Source: Holosporales bacterium
GTDB taxonomy: Bacteria; Pseudomonadota; Alphaproteobacteria; BNTO01
Direction of reading: 5' to 3'
NCBI GenBank assembly: GCA_031290075.1
Contig: JAITOG010000088.1
Location: 1-6,854, forward strand
Length of the DNA stretch: 6,854 nucleotides
Position numbers and translations under genes: made by a program. Every line of letters starts with the position of its first letter. The first letter of the stretch is position 1. Of this stretch, positions 5,306-6,854 are shown piece after piece. The notes under the pieces are model-generated. The model was not told the DNA's origin. It was given only the letters and a program-made list of their open reading frames with translations, and searched no databases.

Positions 5306-5353
5306 TTAATATTTAGTTAATTTGTGAATAATATTTAGTTAATTTGTGAATAA
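5306..5353. promoter_or_regulatory. Phased array of CtrA-like half-sites upstream of ctrA
   Basis: TTAA-TATTTAG-TTAA at 5306-5320 is a full match to the CtrA box TTAA-N7-TTAA. The half-sites continue at the same 11-bp step: TTAA 5306, TTAA 5317, ATAA 5328, TTAA 5339 and ATAA 5350. All five would face the same side of the helix. CtrA of Caulobacter binds and regulates its own promoter, so autoregulation is the natural reading, though binding here is inferred. Confidence 0.6.
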
Positions 5354-5358
5354 TATTT
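5307..5358. repeat. 22-bp tandem repeat (2.4 copies) in the ctrA control region
   Basis: The unit beginning TAATATTTAGTTAATTTGTG occupies 5307-5328 and 5329-5350 without a mismatch, and its first eight bases recur at 5351-5358. This duplication is what builds the phased half-site array. Perfect copies indicate a recent event or active maintenance. Confidence 0.9.
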
Positions 5359-5361
5359 CTT

Positions 5362-5419
5362 TATATCATGCTTCATTTTTCTGTTAGTATTTTTTTATAG
5401 GTGGGGGAAGATAGAGGAA
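5362..5419 (+). promoter_or_regulatory. Tentative ctrA -10 element and ribosome binding site
   Basis: TATATC (5362-5367) lies 19 bases after the half-site at 5339-5342, in the spacing expected when a CtrA box replaces the -35; no standard -35 is present. It would give a leader of about 50 bases. The ribosome binding site AGAGGAA (5413-5419) ends 4 bases before the ATG and supports that start. Confidence 0.35.
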
Positions 5420-5423
5420 TAGT

Positions 5424-6164
5424 ATGCGAATTTTGTTTATAGAGGATGACTTTATCACAGCACAAAGCGTTCAAAAATTATTACAATCAGAAAATTTCAT
5501 TTGTGATATATCAGATACAGGCCAAGATGGCGTAGAAATAGGAAAACTTTACGAATATGACCTTATAATTTTAGATTTATTACTTCCTGACCTTGAGGGT
5601 TTTGAAGTTATGCAACGTCTCAGGTTATCTCATGTTCAAACCCCAATTTTAATCCTTTCTGGAATGGATGATACTAAAAATAAAGTAAGAGGATTATGCG
5701 CTGGAGCAGATGATTATTTAACGAAGCCATATAACAAGGAAGAATTAATTGCCAGAGTTAATGCAATTATAAGAAGAACAAATGGATTTTCTGAATCAAT
5801 TATAAAAGTTGGTGATTTAGAAATTAATTTACAAACAAAAATAGCTTCAATAAATGGGAAAATACTTAATTTAACAAATAAAGAATACAGTATTCTCGAA
5901 CTGATGGCTATGCGCAAAGGAGCTGCGTTAAACAAGGAAGCTTTTTTAAATCATCTCTATGGTGGCATGGATGAACCAGAACTTAAAATTGTTGATGTGT
6001 TTGTTTGCAAGCTACGAAAGAAAATTTACGATTTAACCAAAAGTTACGGATATATAGAAACTATATGGGGAAGAGGATATATGCTAAAAGCACCGGATGA
6101 AAAATCGCAATACATGGTTGAAAAAAAGAGAGTAAAATCAAATAGTAAATATCATACAGCATAG
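5424..6164 (+). CDS. ctrA: CtrA-type cell-cycle response regulator
   Basis: This 246-residue transcription factor has the OmpR/PhoB layout. The N-terminal receiver (about 1-118) has the acidic pair Asp8/Asp9, phosphoacceptor Asp51 in LIILDLLLPD, Ser79 in ILILSG and Lys101 in DDYLTKPY. The C-terminal winged helix (about 127-223) contains HLYGGMDEPELKIVDVFVCK (177-196), nearly identical to Caulobacter CtrA, and IETIWGRGYM. Phosphorylated CtrA (from CckA through ChpT) binds TTAA-N7-TTAA sites and controls replication initiation, division and surface structures in alphaproteobacteria; in reduced intracellular lineages its targets are less known. A lysine-rich tail of about 20 residues follows the DNA-binding domain and ends in TA rather than the AA degron of Caulobacter, so ClpXP control may differ. 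The ribosome binding site fixes the start. A phased CtrA-site array upstream suggests autoregulation. The gene is monocistronic. Confidence 0.95.
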   Translation: MRILFIEDDFITAQSVQKLLQSENFICDISDTGQDGVEIGKLYEYDLIILDLLLPDLEGFEVMQRLRLSHVQTPILILSGMDDTKNKVRGLCAGADDYLTKPYNKEELIARVNAIIRRTNGFSESIIKVGDLEINLQTKIASINGKILNLTNKEYSILELMAMRKGAALNKEAFLNHLYGGMDEPELKIVDVFVCKLRKKIYDLTKSYGYIETIWGRGYMLKAPDEKSQYMVEKKRVKSNSKYHTA

Positions 6165-6185
6165 AATAAATAGAGACTTTAAATG

Positions 6186-6365
6186 GCCTTCCACCAAAAT
6201 ATTCAGGTTAATCCCTAACTCCGATTTTTTAGTGAAGTATCACAAAAAAAGCCGGTAATGTGTTGACTCCATTCTTAATTTCTGTCATTATACATACCCC
6301 TTATTTAAGAAGGAAAAATGTTACCAAACTGGGCTTTTAAAAATTGAGGATTTTGGCGGGAAAGC
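6186..6365. mobile_element. Possible MITE-like element with imperfect terminal inverted repeats
   Basis: CCTTCCACCAAAATATTCA (6187-6205) and the reverse complement of 6345-6364, CTTTCCCGCCAAAATCCTCA, align over about 19 positions, sharing a perfect CCAAAAT core and most flanking bases with a one-base gap. They bound about 180 bp without a transposase. No target-site duplication is evident, so a decayed element is inferred rather than shown. Confidence 0.35.
6263..6347 (+). promoter_or_regulatory. Promoter-like sequence followed by a possible nine-codon leader peptide
   Basis: TTGACT (6263-6268) and CATTAT (6286-6291) are separated by 17 bp, predicting a start near 6298. Twenty bases later ATG TTA CCA begins a nine-codon frame (MLPNWAFKN, stop 6345-6347), preceded by AAGAAGGA at a 4-base spacing. 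Promoter, ribosome binding site and frame are correctly ordered, so a small expressed peptide or a transcript toward 6508 is possible; all could also be chance in AT-rich sequence. Confidence 0.3.
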
Positions 6366-6437
6366 AGATAAGGAAGTATTGTTATAAATTTTGAGAATTT
6401 AAGGAAATTAGCCACTTAGAACAATTAAAAAAAAATG

Positions 6438-6502
6438 TTGATAATTATGTAAATACAATGATATCTTAAGTTTGTTTTTAGAGCTTTTAAAATTTGGAAA
6501 GG
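6438..6502 (+). promoter_or_regulatory. Promoter and ribosome binding site of the last gene
   Basis: TTGATA (6438-6443) is followed after 18 bp by TATCTT (6462-6467), with the extended -10 dinucleotide TG at 6459-6460. The predicted start near 6474 leaves a leader of about 34 bases. The ribosome binding site GGAAAGG (6496-6502) ends 5 bases before the ATG at 6508. Confidence 0.5.
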
Positions 6503-6507
6503 TATTT

Positions 6508-6854
6508 ATGTTTTTTAGAAAAGTATTATTGATTTGCTCTTGTTTATTTTTTACTTCTGCAACTCAGAATAGCTGGGGTGGTAATGCACAGAATATACAG
6601 AATTATCCTCCTCAAGAAATTGCAGCATTAGGATTGGGAGGATGTTGTTCATGGAGAGATATGGCTGAAATGGGAATTTTATATGGAGTTACAGGTTGTT
6701 TTAAAAGATATTTATATGATTTGAGTTACTATATATATGATCATACAACACTTTCAAGATTAGGGCGTAGGGAAGATGTTAAAAACTTTTTAGTGGGGGC
6801 AATTTTAGGGAGTATACAGAGTGTTCCTGAAATTATATTTGGAGGCTACAATAT
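6508..6854 (+). CDS. N-terminal part of a predicted secreted protein, unknown family (partial)
   Basis: An open frame of 115 codons runs off the window edge. The first residues, MFFRKVLLICSCLFFTSATQ, form a Sec signal peptide, with cleavage likely between residues 18 and 27. LLIC and CSC do not fit a lipobox, so a lipoprotein is unlikely. The mature part has a YPPQE segment, a GLGGCCSW motif with adjacent cysteines at about residues 48-49, a Tyr-rich stretch (RYLYDLSYYIYD, about 75-86) and a Gly/Ile-rich, possibly membrane-active segment (NFLVGAILGSIQSVPEIIFG). A strong ribosome binding site and a promoter with extended -10 support the start. I do not recognise the family. A short stretch resembles residues 78-99 of the secreted protein at 326-1093, hinting at a shared family; see findings. 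Confidence 0.75.
   Translation, partial: MFFRKVLLICSCLFFTSATQNSWGGNAQNIQNYPPQEIAALGLGGCCSWRDMAEMGILYGVTGCFKRYLYDLSYYIYDHTTLSRLGRREDVKNFLVGAILGSIQSVPEIIFGGYN

Larger units (their letters stand above)
6165..6437. other. Long non-coding stretch after ctrA
   Basis: No convincing gene and no clear ctrA terminator are present. The interval holds an element-like inverted repeat (6186-6365), inside which lie an AT hairpin (TTTTTTAGTGA 6225-6235 / TCACAAAAAAA 6240-6250, one mismatch), a promoter-like pair (6263-6291) and a nine-codon open frame (6318-6347). The remainder up to 6437 is AT-rich sequence with no recognised signal. Confidence 0.6.

Noticed and set aside
5306..5358. CRISPR-like array because of the 22-bp repeats
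   Set aside because: The copies are directly tandem without spacers and there are no cas genes.
5714..5935. Minus-strand open frame inside ctrA
   Set aside because: Antisense to the conserved CtrA domains, with no supporting signals.
6225..6250. AT hairpin after ctrA considered as a transcription terminator
   Set aside because: T bases precede and A bases follow the stem on both strands, the opposite of an intrinsic terminator.

Overview
The window reads as a piece of an AT-rich alphaproteobacterial genome, most likely an intracellular or host-associated lineage of the Rickettsiales/Holosporales kind. The evidence is a response regulator with the diagnostic CtrA recognition-helix sequence, a K+-independent-type membrane H+-pyrophosphatase, an ankyrin-like repeat gene, several small predicted secreted proteins of no recognised family, low coding density, and many decayed repeats. 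The species cannot be named from the sequence.

Layout from left to right. The 5' end of a leftward gene for a short secreted protein (1-168, cut by the window edge) diverges from a 255-codon predicted secreted protein of unknown function (326-1093). The space between them carries a perfect 23-bp palindrome and a TTAA-N7-TTAA (CtrA-box-like) site. A repeat-rich stretch (1094-1530) follows: an element-like inverted repeat with ends that resemble IS6-family termini, a 24-bp dispersed repeat, and a 93-bp palindromic repeat. Next is an ankyrin-like repeat gene (1590-2504) built of nearly identical 210/216-bp units. Its 3' end is frameshifted by a 4-bp deletion, and it runs into a second copy of the 93-bp palindromic repeat (2584-2676), so this gene is bracketed by two direct copies.

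The right half holds the two clearly recognisable housekeeping genes. hppA (2930-5020) encodes a complete proton-pumping pyrophosphatase with its own promoter. ctrA (5424-6164) encodes the master cell-cycle regulator, and its upstream region holds five TTAA/ATAA half-sites spaced exactly 11 bp apart, made by a 22-bp tandem duplication and consistent with autoregulation. A long gene-poor gap (6165-6507) with a small element-like inverted repeat and two promoter-like sequences leads to the start of another predicted secreted protein (6508-6854, cut by the edge).

There is no operon in the window; every gene appears to be transcribed on its own. I see no RNA gene, CRISPR array, intact transposase or toxin-antitoxin pair. 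The best candidates for new biology are the phased CtrA-site array, the family of palindromic repeats around the ankyrin-like gene, and the possibility that CtrA also controls the leftward secreted-protein gene. None of these amounts to a demonstrated new system.
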